64,000 nt of DNA from the NCBI RefSeq assembly GCF_011038845.1, contig NZ_JAAKDW010000003.1, forward strand, positions 62,001-126,000, given 5' to 3'. Each line of letters begins with the position of its first letter. The stretch's first letter is position 1. Under the pieces are notes generated by a model, which did not search any database, had not been told where the DNA came from, and saw only the letters and a list, made by a program, of their open reading frames with translations. The position numbers were made by a program, and so were the translations under genes. The DNA is from Enterococcus sp. ZJ1622. Lineage in GTDB: Bacteria; Bacillota; Bacilli; Lactobacillales; Enterococcaceae. Shown piece after piece: positions 1-9,711 of this stretch.

Positions 1-2
1 CT

Positions 3-194
3 AATCCCGTGGGTTCCGGTGATGCGATGTTAGCCGGTTTAGTGGCTGCAATCGAAAAGCAGATTCCAGACGATGAAGTGTTAGAACAAGGAAGTACTTT
101 AGGAATGCTGAATGCAAAAGAAGAAACAACGGGCTATGTTGATCTAGCTGATTATCATACACTAGCTGAGCAGATCCAAATAGAAGAAGTTTAG
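3..194 (+). CDS. lacC: Tagatose-6-phosphate kinase (PfkB family), 3' end only
   Basis: Only the last 63 codons are in the window, read from base 3. They contain the PfkB-family C-terminal signature [10 protein letters not shown], whose Asp is the catalytic base in this family. LacC phosphorylates tagatose 6-phosphate to tagatose 1,6-bisphosphate in the cytoplasm. The fragment alone could equally be a 1-phosphofructokinase. The lacC assignment rests on the lacD gene that starts 13 bases after its stop, as in lactose/galactose (tagatose pathway) operons. Confidence 0.75.
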   Translation, partial: NPVGSGDAMLAGLVAAIEKQIPDDEVLEQGSTLGMLNAKEETTGYVDLADYHTLAEQIQIEEV

Positions 195-207
195 GAGGAT
201 TATTGAT

Positions 208-1185
208 TTGAACGAAGAAAAACGACGGTGCATCAAGCAATTATGCAATAGAGAAGGGATAATTGGCGCTTTAGCGATCGACCAACGTGGCGCATTGAAA
301 AAAATGATCACCAGATTCAAAGGTAGTGAAGCAGAAGAATCAGAGATTGTAGAATTCAAGAAAATCGTTTCCTCTGAATTAACGGAGTATGCGTCATCCA
401 TTCTGCTAGATCCGGACTATGGACTACCCGCAGCTGATGTCAGAGCTGTGAACTCAGGGTTATTGTTAGCTTATGAGAAGACCGGCTATGATGTATCTGC
501 TCCTGGACGTCTTCCAGATTTGTTATCTACTTGGTCAGTCAAGCGATTGAAGGAAGCTGGGGCGGATGCGTGTAAAACGCTGCTTTATTATGATATCGAT
601 GAATCTGATGAAATCAATCATCAAAAGCAAGCCTTTATCGAACGGATCGGTCTGGAGTGCCAAGCAGAGAATCTGCCGTTTTTTCTAGAATTACTTGCGT
701 ATGATGCAGCTATTTCTGAGCCGTCATCGCAAGAATATGCGCGCAAAAAACCACATAAAGTCATCGGAATGATGAAAGAATTTTCTAAATCGCGTTACGG
801 GGTAGATGTATTAAAAGTGGAAGTTCCAGTCAACATGAAGCATGTCGAAGGCTATGCTATCGGTGAAGCTGTTTATACAAAAACAGAAGCAGCAGCTTTT
901 TTCAAAGAACAAGCGGAAGCTACCCATCTACCTTACGTCTTTTTGAGCGCTGGTGTTTCTCCTGAATTGTTCCAAGATACCTTATATTTTGCAAAACATG
1001 CTGGTTCTACGTTCAATGGTGTTCTTTGCGGTCGCGCCACTTGGGGTGAGGGCATAAAAAGCTATATTTTAGGAGGAAAAACGGCGACGATCGAATGGAT
1101 GAACACGAAAGGGCGTAAAAATATCGAAAATTTGAATGCGGTGCTAGCTGAAACCGCTACACCTATTGATTTTAACAGAAGCTGA
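208..1185 (+). CDS. lacD: Tagatose 1,6-bisphosphate aldolase
   Basis: This 325-residue protein has the usual LacD length. It is a class I aldolase that splits tagatose 1,6-bisphosphate into glyceraldehyde 3-phosphate and dihydroxyacetone phosphate. The N-terminus has the family motif [12 protein letters not shown] (about residues 22-33). The lysine in VLKVEVPVN (about residue 203) fits the Schiff-base position. The start is TTG at 208, chosen because AGGAGG at 194-199 sits at good spacing and no better ATG follows. It is the last gene of the lac transcript and is followed by a terminator. In some streptococci a LacD paralogue has a regulatory role; nothing here suggests that. Confidence 0.9.
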   Translation: MNEEKRRCIKQLCNREGIIGALAIDQRGALKKMITRFKGSEAEESEIVEFKKIVSSELTEYASSILLDPDYGLPAADVRAVNSGLLLAYEKTGYDVSAPGRLPDLLSTWSVKRLKEAGADACKTLLYYDIDESDEINHQKQAFIERIGLECQAENLPFFLELLAYDAAISEPSSQEYARKKPHKVIGMMKEFSKSRYGVDVLKVEVPVNMKHVEGYAIGEAVYTKTEAAAFFKEQAEATHLPYVFLSAGVSPELFQDTLYFAKHAGSTFNGVLCGRATWGEGIKSYILGGKTATIEWMNTKGRKNIENLNAVLAETATPIDFNRS

Positions 1186-1265
1186 TTCATTTTATCGGCA
1201 TCCCTCTAGTAGTAATGTAGCATTATCAAAACCAAAGAAACCACCTATTATATAAAAGGTTTCAA

Positions 1266-1307
1266 CAAAAGCAGCAGAGCCATTTATCATGGATATGCTG
1301 CTTTTTT
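1266..1307 (+). terminator. Intrinsic terminator after lacD
   Basis: AAAGCAGCA pairs with TGCTGCTTT across a loop of about 19 bases, followed by a run of T. It ends the lac operon. Confidence 0.75.
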
Positions 1308-1617
1308 GCTGTGTAGCAAGGCATTGAATGTTTATTTGACCGATCGTTTCACGTCACATGGAGTACTAAATGCAAGCGTTTATACTTTTTTTATCCGATA
1401 CGCACAAAAAATAATATAATATGCATTTTTTATTTACTTATAATAGCTATTGATTGCAGTTTAGGCAGTCAAGCCACATTTTGATAGATAGGAGTGAAGC
1501 TTACAACTTATGTTAGAGGCTATGGCAGTTGTATTTCTAGTTTGATCTACACCAAGCTGCAATAAAAAAGGAATCGAATCGATTATATGATTATTGAAAA
1601 AAGAAAGAGGAGTATCG
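1308..1617. other. AT-rich intergenic region upstream of WxL cluster
   Basis: No supported gene is present. A TATAAT hexamer at 1415-1420 could be a -10 box for the surface-protein cluster, but no convincing -35 lies 17 bases upstream. That would suit promoters that need an activator. The promoter is not proven. Confidence 0.3.
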
Positions 1618-2346
1618 ATGATGAAAAAAGAAATCGCATTAATAACAACGATGTTATTCAGTATGGCAGCAAGTACGACTTTTGTATCTGCAGCTGACAT
1701 ATACCCAAAGGAATATAACACTGATGGAACGATTACATTTGAAGCAGGAGATGATGGAGTAACCCCTCCAGTTGATCCGGAGAATCCTGATCCCAACAAT
1801 CCTGTCGATCCAGTAGATCCACCAGAACCTAGAACAGGAGGGGAATTATCGATCGATTATGGATCAAAATTCAAATTCGGGACTCAAAAAATTTCTACTG
1901 CGGATAAAACGTATTATGCAGCTGCTGATGAAATGAAAGATGGGTCTAAAAAACCGACATATGTCCAAGTGACAGACAAAAGAGGGACATTGTCTGGATG
2001 GAAATTAAGTGTTTCTCAGCCAGAGCAGTTCAAAACGGCCGGTGGAGACGAACTAATCGGCGCACAGCTGAAATTCACGAAAGGGCAGGCTGTTTCTCTG
2101 GTCGATCCTAAATATACGCCTGGAACGGTCAACTCTGAATTAACACTGACACCAGGAGGGAATAATACATTAGCGATCAATGCTAAATCGGGAACTGGTG
2201 TGGGGACTTGGGTCTATCGATTTGGCGCGATTGAAAATGAAAACCAAGATGCGGTACAGCTTTCAGTACCCGGTAAATCTGTCAAATTAGCACAGCAATA
2301 CTCTACTAAATTAGTTTGGACATTAGAAGATACACCCAATAATTAG
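1618..2346 (+). CDS. Small WxL-domain surface protein
   Basis: This is a 242-residue secreted protein. The start is ATG 1618, preceded by AAAGAGGAG; an in-frame TTG at 1594 has no ribosome site. A signal peptide covers about residues 1-25 (KKE, hydrophobic core, cleavage near VSAAD). A proline/asparagine/aspartate linker (about 45-72) follows. The rest is a WxL domain with the two tryptophan motifs GWKLSV and LVWTLED, the second near the C-terminus. WxL domains bind peptidoglycan non-covalently and attach the protein to the Gram-positive wall. It is the first gene of a cluster with a large WxL protein and a DUF916 protein, the standard enterococcal arrangement. The ligand is unknown. Confidence 0.88.
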   Translation: MMKKEIALITTMLFSMAASTTFVSAADIYPKEYNTDGTITFEAGDDGVTPPVDPENPDPNNPVDPVDPPEPRTGGELSIDYGSKFKFGTQKISTADKTYYAAADEMKDGSKKPTYVQVTDKRGTLSGWKLSVSQPEQFKTAGGDELIGAQLKFTKGQAVSLVDPKYTPGTVNSELTLTPGGNNTLAINAKSGTGVGTWVYRFGAIENENQDAVQLSVPGKSVKLAQQYSTKLVWTLEDTPNN

Positions 2347-2479
2347 ATTGTTTGAAAGTACTCAAAATATACATGAACTGACTCGGAAGTCTGGACAACG
2401 AATGTTAAAGGTCAGACTGAATTCATGTGGGATAGGAAGAGTTTATTTAGGAATTTAATGATCAGGAGGAAAAGATCTA

Positions 2480-4501
2480 TTGAAAAAGAGAATGATCGCG
2501 CTCGTTTTAAGCAGTCTGTTAGCGGCTAATATCTTTCCGATTATAGGATATTCTGTAGAATCGAATCAGGTGGGAAATGAAAATAGAATCGTCGAAGAAA
2601 GCGAACCTGCTTCGACATCCGAGAGTTTGGCAGAATCCAGCCAGACACAAGGAATCAGTGAGGATCCAAGTGTTTCTAATAGCGAAGAGACCACTGGAAA
2701 AATAGAATCCGAGAGGTTAGTCAAGCAGACAGTGGGAGATGTACCGATCTATGCAGTGGGGTTGCCTGATGATCCTAATATTATTTCTATTGATAAAATT
2801 TTCCAGCAGCCTATAGGCACTAGCACGTCCATATTAGAAAACGGAAAGCTATTGCAGTTGAATCCAGCAGAGAGATCGCAAAGAGGCGCTATCTGGTCAA
2901 ACAGGAAAATCAATTTACTCTCGGACTTTACATTCAAATGTTATCTATACTTGGGGGACCAGAAAGACAAAGCGGGAGATGGGATGACTTTTACATTGAC
3001 CGGTGATTCTAGAATGGCTAGTCAACCTAGTCAAGTCATTGGATCACCAGGGATGGGGATCGGCTCGTATTCCACCCGATCCGGACAGCCTTACATCGCA
3101 AATGCGTTATCTATTGAGTTCGATACGTATAAAAATAGCGGTTCTTCTGATCGAATGGATCGAGAAATAAGTGCCGATAATAAAGGCTATGGGCATGTCG
3201 CCTTCGTCACGCCTAAACCAAATAACAATAATTATTCTGGAGAACACACTGGTGTAACAGTAGCACCTACATTTCTCTCTGACGGCACATGGCGAACGCT
3301 GATGATCCAATGGGATGCAGACCAAAAAAGTCTCACCTATGATTTGGAAGGTGTCGGCAGCTCTTCTCATACCGTGCCTGATCTTATCGGACAGTTCGGT
3401 TCGACAGAAGTAAATTGGGGGTTTACTTCTTCAACGGGTACTTTTTTTCAGGAGAATGCTATAGCTATGACGCAACTTCCATCGAATGTGACATCAATAG
3501 CTGATGTAAAAGTCAACGATAGTGATTATGGGGCCATCGCTGAAGTTGAAAGAAACGATAAGATAACAATCAGAAATACATTGAAGATCGCTGGGAATTT
3601 TATTGAAGATAAAAAACCGCAAACTAGTATAGAGCTTCCGAAAGAATTAACGATTCCTGAGCATATCTGGATCAACGGGAAGCAAGTCGACGCCAAAGAT
3701 ATCCTGATAACCGGAAATCGAGTCATGCTCAATCTGGCAGATTATTTTACTGCTGGAGATACGTTAGTGATCGAATTAGAAACCACTCTGCAGGAAGTGA
3801 TTCCCGAAAAGGTACTCAAGATGCACTTTGAATATCTTGAGAAGGCAGAATTGGTCGATCAGTCGAACGAAATAAGTCTAACGATTGCAAAGCTGAAGGA
3901 AATCGATATCCACGTTTATTATAAAGAGAAAGACAGCCAAAAGGATCTTGCTGAAATGAAAACAGTTACTGGGAAAATAGGAGAGAATTACAAAGAAATC
4001 CCTATTGCTATCGAAGGATATGTTTTTGATTCGGATTCAGCGAACACAGAAGGCGTCTTTTCCGAGAACACAGAGGATATCTATTTTTATTACAGAAAGG
4101 GCAGGCTTTATCTCTCAACCGCTCCTCAGCATGTCGATTTTGGGAAACATAAAATATCCAGCAAACCATTAAGTGGATTCGGGCAGTTCTCAGGTGGATT
4201 GAAAGTGATGGACGAACGAGCTTCAGGAAGCTGGAAATTACAATTGAAGCAAGAGAAAGTTCTGACAAACGGAAGTTTTGAACTTCCGGAAGCTCTTTCG
4301 TTTGTTACTTCTGAAAATACAACGGTTATAGGGACATCCGCTGTTACGGTTTTCGAAAGTGATCAAAAGGGTGAAAGCGATCTGTCTGCTCTTTTAGATT
4401 CGACAGCCCAACATGGAATCAGGATCGATATCCCTGTAGAAGACCAAAGGATCGGGACTTTCGAGGGGAAACTATCCTGGATTCTTGCAGATGTCCCATA
4501 A
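2480..4501 (+). CDS. Large WxL surface protein with legume-lectin-like and MucBP domains
   Basis: 673 residues, starting at TTG 2480 behind AGGAGG (2465-2470). The order is: signal peptide (1-25); Ser/Glu-rich low-complexity segment (26-85); a bacterial L-type lectin-like domain (about 90-290) with GDGMTFTLTGD, ALSIEFDTYKN and WNWGFT-like strands; an Ig-like region (about 340-455); a MucBP-type repeat (IDIHVYYKEKDS to EDIYFYYRKG, about 475-545); and a C-terminal WxL domain with SGSWKLQL and GKLSWILAD. It is probably a wall-bound adhesin recognising glycans or mucin. The adhesin role is inferred from domains only. There is no LPXTG motif or membrane anchor, so wall attachment depends on the WxL domain. 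Confidence 0.85.
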   Translation: MKKRMIALVLSSLLAANIFPIIGYSVESNQVGNENRIVEESEPASTSESLAESSQTQGISEDPSVSNSEETTGKIESERLVKQTVGDVPIYAVGLPDDPNIISIDKIFQQPIGTSTSILENGKLLQLNPAERSQRGAIWSNRKINLLSDFTFKCYLYLGDQKDKAGDGMTFTLTGDSRMASQPSQVIGSPGMGIGSYSTRSGQPYIANALSIEFDTYKNSGSSDRMDREISADNKGYGHVAFVTPKPNNNNYSGEHTGVTVAPTFLSDGTWRTLMIQWDADQKSLTYDLEGVGSSSHTVPDLIGQFGSTEVNWGFTSSTGTFFQENAIAMTQLPSNVTSIADVKVNDSDYGAIAEVERNDKITIRNTLKIAGNFIEDKKPQTSIELPKELTIPEHIWINGKQVDAKDILITGNRVMLNLADYFTAGDTLVIELETTLQEVIPEKVLKMHFEYLEKAELVDQSNEISLTIAKLKEIDIHVYYKEKDSQKDLAEMKTVTGKIGENYKEIPIAIEGYVFDSDSANTEGVFSENTEDIYFYYRKGRLYLSTAPQHVDFGKHKISSKPLSGFGQFSGGLKVMDERASGSWKLQLKQEKVLTNGSFELPEALSFVTSENTTVIGTSAVTVFESDQKGESDLSALLDSTAQHGIRIDIPVEDQRIGTFEGKLSWILADVP

Positions 4502-4554
4502 AATAAATAGAAAGAGAAGATGATGGCAAAAGTATGGAGCAACAAGAAGACAAC

Positions 4555-4587
4555 AAGCATGTTTTATCCATAGGCACATGCTTTTTG
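4555..4587 (+). terminator. Weak hairpin between large WxL gene and DUF916 gene
   Basis: AAGCATGT (4555-4562) pairs perfectly with ACATGCTT (4576-4583), followed by T residues. It may attenuate transcription into the next gene rather than stop it fully, since that gene is functionally coupled. Confidence 0.45.
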
Positions 4588-4625
4588 GCAGTCTTCTCTT
4601 ACATAGGATGAAAGGAGCGAGTTTC

Positions 4626-5702
4626 TTGAGACCCAAACAGCAATTATTTATAACTTTTCTAGTTATTTTAGGAACACTTTTGAGCAATTTGCCCGTGACA
4701 GCTAGTGAATTCAATTTTTCGGTGACGCCAATCACTCCTGAAAATCAAATCGATAAGAGAAAAACGTATTTCGATCTTCAACTCGATCCAGATCAGGAAG
4801 CAGAATTAAAAGCAGAATTGAGAAATGATACGGAAAAAGAAGTGAAGATCGGTCTTTCAGTAAACAGTGCAACTACCAATTCAAATGTGATGGTGGAATA
4901 CGGAAAGAACAAGATCGAAAAAGACGAGAGTCTACTCTTCGATCTTACAGATTATGTGGGCTATCCAAAGACAGTGACATTGGAACCTAAAAGTGTCCAA
5001 ACTGTCGTTTTCCATGTCAAGATGCCCAATGATCGTTTCGATGGCGTAATGGCAGGCGGGATCACATTCCAGGAAATCCAGCCAGAAAAAGAACAGACAG
5101 AAAATAAGGACCAAAGCTTATCCATTGAGAATGAATACACCTATGTCGTTGCCTTGTTGATGCGACAGAGCTTGAACGAAGTGGCTCCAAACCTGGTTCT
5201 CCATGAAGTCAAACCCGATCAGATCAATGCAAGAAATGTTATTTTAGCGAATGTGCAAAATGATCAGAAAACCTATATCAATCAAGTAGTGATCGAAACA
5301 AAAATCACGAAAAAAGGTCAGTCTAAAGTTTTATATCAAGAGGAAAGAGAAGATTTACAGATTGCTCCAAACACAAATTTCTCTTTTCCGACTGCTTTGA
5401 ACGGCGACCCGCTGACCCCAGGTGAATACCATCTCACAATGACTGTTTTAGGAAATGAAAACAAAAATGGAAAATTCTCAAGAAAAAAAGAAAATACCAC
5501 TATCAACTATAGTGATCAATGGATATTTGAAAAAGATTTTACAATAGACGGAAAAATAGCCAAGGAATTGAATACGCAGGACGTTACGATCAAAGAAGAT
5601 AATCGATGGATCTACCACTTAGTAGCTTCGCTTTTCGTATTGCTCATGTTATTACTCATTCTTTGGTTTATTTTGAAAAAGAAAGAAGATAAGAAAAGTT
5701 AA
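4626..5702 (+). CDS. DUF916/DUF3324 WxL-associated membrane-anchored protein
   Basis: 358 residues from TTG 4626, chosen because AAAGGAG (4611-4617) sits 8 bases upstream; ATG 4578 lies inside a hairpin. A signal peptide (about 1-30) is followed by a DUF916-like domain (FNFSVTPITPENQ, FDLQLDPDQEAELKAEL) and a DUF3324-like domain (about 165-300). Near the C-terminus are one transmembrane helix (LVASLFVLLMLLLILWFIL) and a KKKEDKK cytoplasmic tail. Proteins of this pair of families accompany WxL proteins and are reported to bind peptidoglycan and WxL partners. It probably tethers the two upstream WxL proteins into a surface complex. It is the last gene of the cluster. Confidence 0.87.
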   Translation: MRPKQQLFITFLVILGTLLSNLPVTASEFNFSVTPITPENQIDKRKTYFDLQLDPDQEAELKAELRNDTEKEVKIGLSVNSATTNSNVMVEYGKNKIEKDESLLFDLTDYVGYPKTVTLEPKSVQTVVFHVKMPNDRFDGVMAGGITFQEIQPEKEQTENKDQSLSIENEYTYVVALLMRQSLNEVAPNLVLHEVKPDQINARNVILANVQNDQKTYINQVVIETKITKKGQSKVLYQEEREDLQIAPNTNFSFPTALNGDPLTPGEYHLTMTVLGNENKNGKFSRKKENTTINYSDQWIFEKDFTIDGKIAKELNTQDVTIKEDNRWIYHLVASLFVLLMLLLILWFILKKKEDKKS

Positions 5703-5984
5703 GAGAACGATCGGTACGTTTTCTTAACATGTGCATGTGAGACTTGAGCTCTTATCATCATAAAGTTAAATGCACTTGTCATGCTATACTCCTTATAATG
5801 GATGTAACAACAAGAAAGGTAAATAGCTTAGTCTCCAAGTGGTTTAGCGAAAAGATGGATTGATGCAGGATATATAAATAAAAGTGTTGGCAGTATGGAT
5901 CCAGAACAAGAAAATTCATTTTATCTCCAGTAAGTTGGTGAATTAGTGGAAACAGCAATATACGCAGAAAAGAGCTGATGACTA

Positions 5985-7430
5985 ATGAATTATGAGTTTT
6001 TTTTAAGCAAGGAAGATTACAGAAGCTATTCGTTACTTAAATATTTAGAGGCAAGCTCAAATTTATCAGAGTCAATATCGAACATCCAAGAGGAACTATC
6101 ACTATCGACATTTCTCTTGAAGAAAACGATCGATAAGCTAAAACATGATTTACGAATGTTCGATCTAGAAAAAAATTTTCGGCTAACTGTCAGTGAAGTG
6201 GATATAAGGTTGGAAATCGACGGCAGATGTTCTAGTAGAGCCTTATTGTCTCGGTATATCACGGATTCTCTCTCGATGAAGATGGTGTTGGCTTTCTTTC
6301 AAGAAAAATATGTCTCGATAGAAAACTTTGCTGAACAGCATCACGTGAGTTATTCTGTCGCTTATAAAGTATTGCAGGGGCTAAAAAGGAATCTCAAGAA
6401 GTATCAGATTTTTTTTGAGAAGAGAAAGCTGACAGGAAACCCAAAAAATATCCGGCTTTTTTTGTATAATCTTTTCAATTCAACAGAGATAAGTTTTGAA
6501 GAAGTGTATGCGCTACCTATAATCATAAAAACAGAAAAGATGTTGAAACAGTTGAATCGGTTTTATGCTCTTTCTGCTTATGAAAAAAAGAAATTGTTCC
6601 ACTTTTTAGCAATCAACCTCTTGGCTGAACAAGCAGATTCATTAGATATCGCTAGAAACCAGCTGTTATTTTTTTCAGATGTTGGATTCTATCATCTAAA
6701 AGGGACATTAGGGATAGAATCAGCTGTTTTTATCTATAAGACACTCTCTTGGCTTTATCTCCATGATAAGCTAGACCAAAGATACTTGAGAAAAAATGAA
6801 GATGAAACGATCGAACGCCTGAATGACCGGTTCATCGAACGTTTTGAAAAGCAGTTCAAAACGCTAGGGGAAGAGACGAGCCAGTTGATTCGAAGCGAGT
6901 TGACCAAAATACATTTTAAACTTCTGTATTATACCATTAACAAATCCGATGAATTCCCACTAGATGTTTCTTTTTTCAGACAAAACTATCCTGGATTTTA
7001 TTTCTATCTGATAGAGTATATGAATGAGTTGATGACAGAGTGCAAAGAGCTGCTTCAAGATAAATTTTTTCTTTTTTTCAGCTATCTACTGTTATTGATC
7101 AATCACATACCTGTCCAACTGGTTTCTGAACCGGTAAAGATCACCATCGATTTTTCTTATGGTGCCGCCTATAACCAGTTTATCAAGAAAAATTTAAGTT
7201 TGTATATCAATCTGAATACTGAAGTGATAGAGGCAGGAAAAACTGATTTTCCAGATGTCATCATTACGAACAGGAACAATTTATACGAAGAAGGGGCGTC
7301 TCAAGTCGTTGTTTGGCTTGATCCGCCAAGAGCATTGGACTGGGGGAACCTTACGAAGATCTTGTTGACGATCCAAGAAGAAAAATACAGAGACAGCAAA
7401 AACGAAAATCAAGAAATCGATTTTTTTTGA
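5985..7430 (+). CDS. Mga/AtxA-type transcriptional regulator
   Basis: 481 residues, ATG 5985. The N-terminus holds two helix-turn-helix regions: about 30-60 (LSESISNIQEELSLSTFLLKKTIDKL) and about 95-135 (SIENFAEQHHVSYSVAYKVLQGLKRNLKKY). An Mga/PRD-like helical middle and a C-terminal EIIB-like fold (VKITIDFSYGAAYNQFIKK ... DVIITNR) follow. This is the domain plan of Mga family activators of surface proteins. Its place right after the WxL cluster suggests it activates that cluster, as Mga-like ElrR does for an E. faecalis WxL-type operon. It is transcribed separately, 280 bases downstream. Target and inducer are inferred. Confidence 0.75.
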   Translation: MNYEFFLSKEDYRSYSLLKYLEASSNLSESISNIQEELSLSTFLLKKTIDKLKHDLRMFDLEKNFRLTVSEVDIRLEIDGRCSSRALLSRYITDSLSMKMVLAFFQEKYVSIENFAEQHHVSYSVAYKVLQGLKRNLKKYQIFFEKRKLTGNPKNIRLFLYNLFNSTEISFEEVYALPIIIKTEKMLKQLNRFYALSAYEKKKLFHFLAINLLAEQADSLDIARNQLLFFSDVGFYHLKGTLGIESAVFIYKTLSWLYLHDKLDQRYLRKNEDETIERLNDRFIERFEKQFKTLGEETSQLIRSELTKIHFKLLYYTINKSDEFPLDVSFFRQNYPGFYFYLIEYMNELMTECKELLQDKFFLFFSYLLLLINHIPVQLVSEPVKITIDFSYGAAYNQFIKKNLSLYINLNTEVIEAGKTDFPDVIITNRNNLYEEGASQVVVWLDPPRALDWGNLTKILLTIQEEKYRDSKNENQEIDFF

Positions 7431-7496
7431 ATAATTCATCGGCAAACTCGAATAGCGAATTTATTGTAGAAAGTGTCATTGCTTTCTTGAAAAATA

Positions 7497-7534
7497 AAAA
7501 ACTTGGTACAAAATTTCTGTACCAAGTTTTTTTG
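7497..7534. terminator. Bidirectional terminator
   Basis: AAAAACTTGGTACA (7497-7510) and TGTACCAAGTTTTT pair across an 8-base loop, with A and T runs on the two sides. It lies between the convergent Mga-like gene and glpF and can end both. Confidence 0.85.
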
Positions 7535-7543
7535 TTATATGAA

Positions 7544-8278
7544 TTAAGCCATAAAGATGAATTTGTATAAGAATACTGCGACGATCCCGGCACAGATAGG
7601 CGCTACAACAGGCACCCATGCGTAACCCCATTGAGAAGAACCTTTATGTTTCAATGGAAGAAGTGCGTGTACAAGACGTGGTGCAAAGTCACGGGCTGGG
7701 TTCAGTCCAGGACCTGTAGGACCACCAAGTGAAGCAACTAATGTCCATACAAGGAAACCAAGTGCTAAGTGAGCTGTACCAAGATTATCTTGGAAGAATG
7801 GTGCTTTTGTAATACCTAGAGCACCGAAGAACAAGACGAATGAACCAAAGAATTCATTGACGAAACCATTGAATTTCGAACCAACACTGTTGATGGTTGA
7901 GAATGTACCTAACACGTGGTTAACGTCTTCTGTCTGGTCGTAGTAAGGTTTGTAACAAGCCACTACGATCAATTGTCCGATCACAGCCCCAACTAATTGT
8001 GCAGCAATGTAAGGCAAGACTTCTGCCCAAGGGAATAGACCGTTTGATGCAAGAGCGATCGTGAATGCTGGATTGATGTGGTTTCCGCTGATTCCGCCAA
8101 AGATCATTGCCGGGATCATTACCCCGCAGCCATATCCTACAGCGATCAGCATCCAGTCGCTGCCATAACCTTTTGTACCTTTCAAATCTACGTTTGCTAC
8201 AGCGCCGTTACCTAAAACGATCAATAATGCTGTACCAATCATTTCCGCCGCAAGACGGGTCATAAGTGAATAATCCAT
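7544..8278 (-). CDS. glpF: Glycerol uptake facilitator (aquaglyceroporin)
   Basis: 244 residues with six membrane spans plus the two half-helices of the MIP fold. The pore motifs are NPA (residues 69-71, context NHINPAFT) and NPARD (193-197, context GLNPARDFAP). The Asp after the second NPA motif marks glycerol-permeable members over water-only channels. The start is ATG at 8278 behind GGAGG (8284-8288); an upstream start at 8290 overlaps that site. GlpF lets glycerol diffuse in for phosphorylation by GlpK. No glpK or glpO is adjacent, so this gene stands alone. Confidence 0.93.
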   Translation of the reverse strand: MDYSLMTRLAAEMIGTALLIVLGNGAVANVDLKGTKGYGSDWMLIAVGYGCGVMIPAMIFGGISGNHINPAFTIALASNGLFPWAEVLPYIAAQLVGAVIGQLIVVACYKPYYDQTEDVNHVLGTFSTINSVGSKFNGFVNEFFGSFVLFFGALGITKAPFFQDNLGTAHLALGFLVWTLVASLGGPTGPGLNPARDFAPRLVHALLPLKHKGSSQWGYAWVPVVAPICAGIVAVFLYKFIFMA

Positions 8279-8597
8279 ATATACCTCCAAAAGTTATAAA
8301 AATGCAAAAAAAAGGAAACAACAACATGAAAGCAATGGGATGGTGTTCCTTGTCATTTTCCAGCAGTCGCAATAAGTGCTAGCACCACAGAATAGAAAAT
8401 CCTGAGATAAAAAGAAATCCGACTGTCTTCCTACCTGACTTGAGATTTTTACACAACCCACCAAGCTTTAATTATAAATATACCAAAAAAAAAACAAGTT
8501 TTTTCTCAAATGTTGTCTCTTATAACCTGCACGTTTTGAAACTTTCTGAAAAAGTTTGTTAGTAAAATGAAAACTAGATGTAAGGAGTGTATTTTTA
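8279..8597. other. Divergent intergenic region between glpF and lrgA
   Basis: No gene is supported. It carries divergent promoters and an apparent glpF 5' leader of over 100 bases containing short inverted repeats. Just upstream of lrgA, TTGAAA and an AT-rich TTAGTAAAAT are the only -35/-10-like elements seen. I did not recognise a known riboswitch or a good CcpA site. Confidence 0.4.
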
Positions 8598-9008
8598 ATG
8601 AAATTTTTTCAAGAATTTTTTATCATCATCTTTTTTTCCGTCTTGGGAGAAGGCATCCGAGTATTTGCCCATCTACCTATCCCAGGAAGTATCTTAGGGA
8701 TACTCTTTTTGTTCCTAGCTTTTCAGATGCATCTTGTCGATCCAGAAAAAATCGGCGCTACTGGCGATTTTTTATTGAATAATCTGACGATCTTGTTCGT
8801 ACCGGCAGGTGTAGGACTATTGGATTATTTTGATGATATTGCATCTATCTGGCCTATTTTGCTAGGTGCAGTTGTCATTTGCTCGATTGTGACCATGGCT
8901 GTTGCAGGAAAAACAGCTGAAGGGGTCGAAGCGATACTGCAACATTTCCGGATCAAACGAGAAGAAAAACTATCAGGAGCAGAAATGGAGGACAATCGAA
9001 TTGAATGA
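8598..9008 (+). CDS. lrgA: Holin-like antiholin/export protein LrgA (CidA/LrgA family)
   Basis: 136 residues with four hydrophobic segments. The N-terminus FFQEFFIIIFFSVLGEGI and the LPIPGSILGILFLFLAF motif (about 28-45) are typical of the family. The start is ATG 8598 behind AAGGAG. CidA/LrgA proteins are small membrane proteins that with LrgB influence murein hydrolase activity, autolysis and, in some Firmicutes, pyruvate transport. The gene overlaps lrgB, indicating translational coupling. The family does not separate LrgA from CidA by sequence alone. Confidence 0.88.
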   Translation: MKFFQEFFIIIFFSVLGEGIRVFAHLPIPGSILGILFLFLAFQMHLVDPEKIGATGDFLLNNLTILFVPAGVGLLDYFDDIASIWPILLGAVVICSIVTMAVAGKTAEGVEAILQHFRIKREEKLSGAEMEDNRIE

Positions 9009-9702
9009 ATTTTTCAGTAATCCGTTGTTTGGATTGAGTTTGACGTTAGGGGTCTACGTCTTATCCGATAAATTCTTGCGTAAATACAAATTGCCAATCA
9101 TCAATCCGTTAGTTTTATCGATCCTAGTGATCATTCTCTTTCTTCATTTTACAGGAATCAGTTATGAAGAGTACAATATCGGCGGGAATTTTTTGACAAT
9201 GCTGATCACGCCGGCAACCGTAGCGTTAGCTATCCCGTTGTATAAGAACTTTTATTTACTGAAAAAACATTTCTTCCCTGTGATTGCGGCGATCTTGGCT
9301 GGAATTGCTGCGAATTGTTTTGTGAGTGTCGGAATCGGTTATTTCTTTGCTTTGAAAAAAGAAATGGTGATCTCCTTACTACCAAAATCTGTCACTACAG
9401 CTATTTCAGTCGATCTTTCTCATACGATGGGCGGTGTGAATGCCGTGACTTTAGCGATCGTCGTTTCGACTGGGATTTTCGGTTCACTGATCGCTACGCA
9501 TATTTTCCGCTTATTTAAAATAAAAAGTCCTGTGGCTCGCGGGGTCGCTTTAGGCAGTACCTCTCATGCGATCGGTACAGCAAAAGCGATTGAGATCGGT
9601 GAAATCGAAGGGATCATTTCGGGACTTGCCATTTGTGTGAATGGGATCTTGACGGTCTTTTTGCTGCCATTTCTTTTTCAACCTTTTGCTGGCTTGTTTT
9701 AG
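9001..9702 (+). CDS. lrgB: LrgB family membrane protein
   Basis: 233 residues from TTG 9001, overlapping the lrgA stop by 8 bases, with GGAGG at 8987-8991; a longer reading to 8902 lies inside lrgA. Six or more membrane spans are visible, with the LrgB signatures ITPATVALAIPLYKN (about 65-80), PKSVTTAISVDLSHTMGG and GTSHAIGTAKA-like LGSTSHAIGTAKAIEIGE. It works with LrgA as a two-component membrane unit affecting autolysis or small-metabolite export. No LytSR two-component system is adjacent; an Mga-like regulator follows instead. Confidence 0.9.
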   Translation: MNEFFSNPLFGLSLTLGVYVLSDKFLRKYKLPIINPLVLSILVIILFLHFTGISYEEYNIGGNFLTMLITPATVALAIPLYKNFYLLKKHFFPVIAAILAGIAANCFVSVGIGYFFALKKEMVISLLPKSVTTAISVDLSHTMGGVNAVTLAIVVSTGIFGSLIATHIFRLFKIKSPVARGVALGSTSHAIGTAKAIEIGEIEGIISGLAICVNGILTVFLLPFLFQPFAGLF

Positions 9703-9711
9703 TGCGAAAAG

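Noticed and set aside
8902-9000. A 33-residue N-terminal extension of LrgB
   Set aside because: It lies within lrgA, and TTG 9001 has GGAGG at correct spacing and matches the family start.
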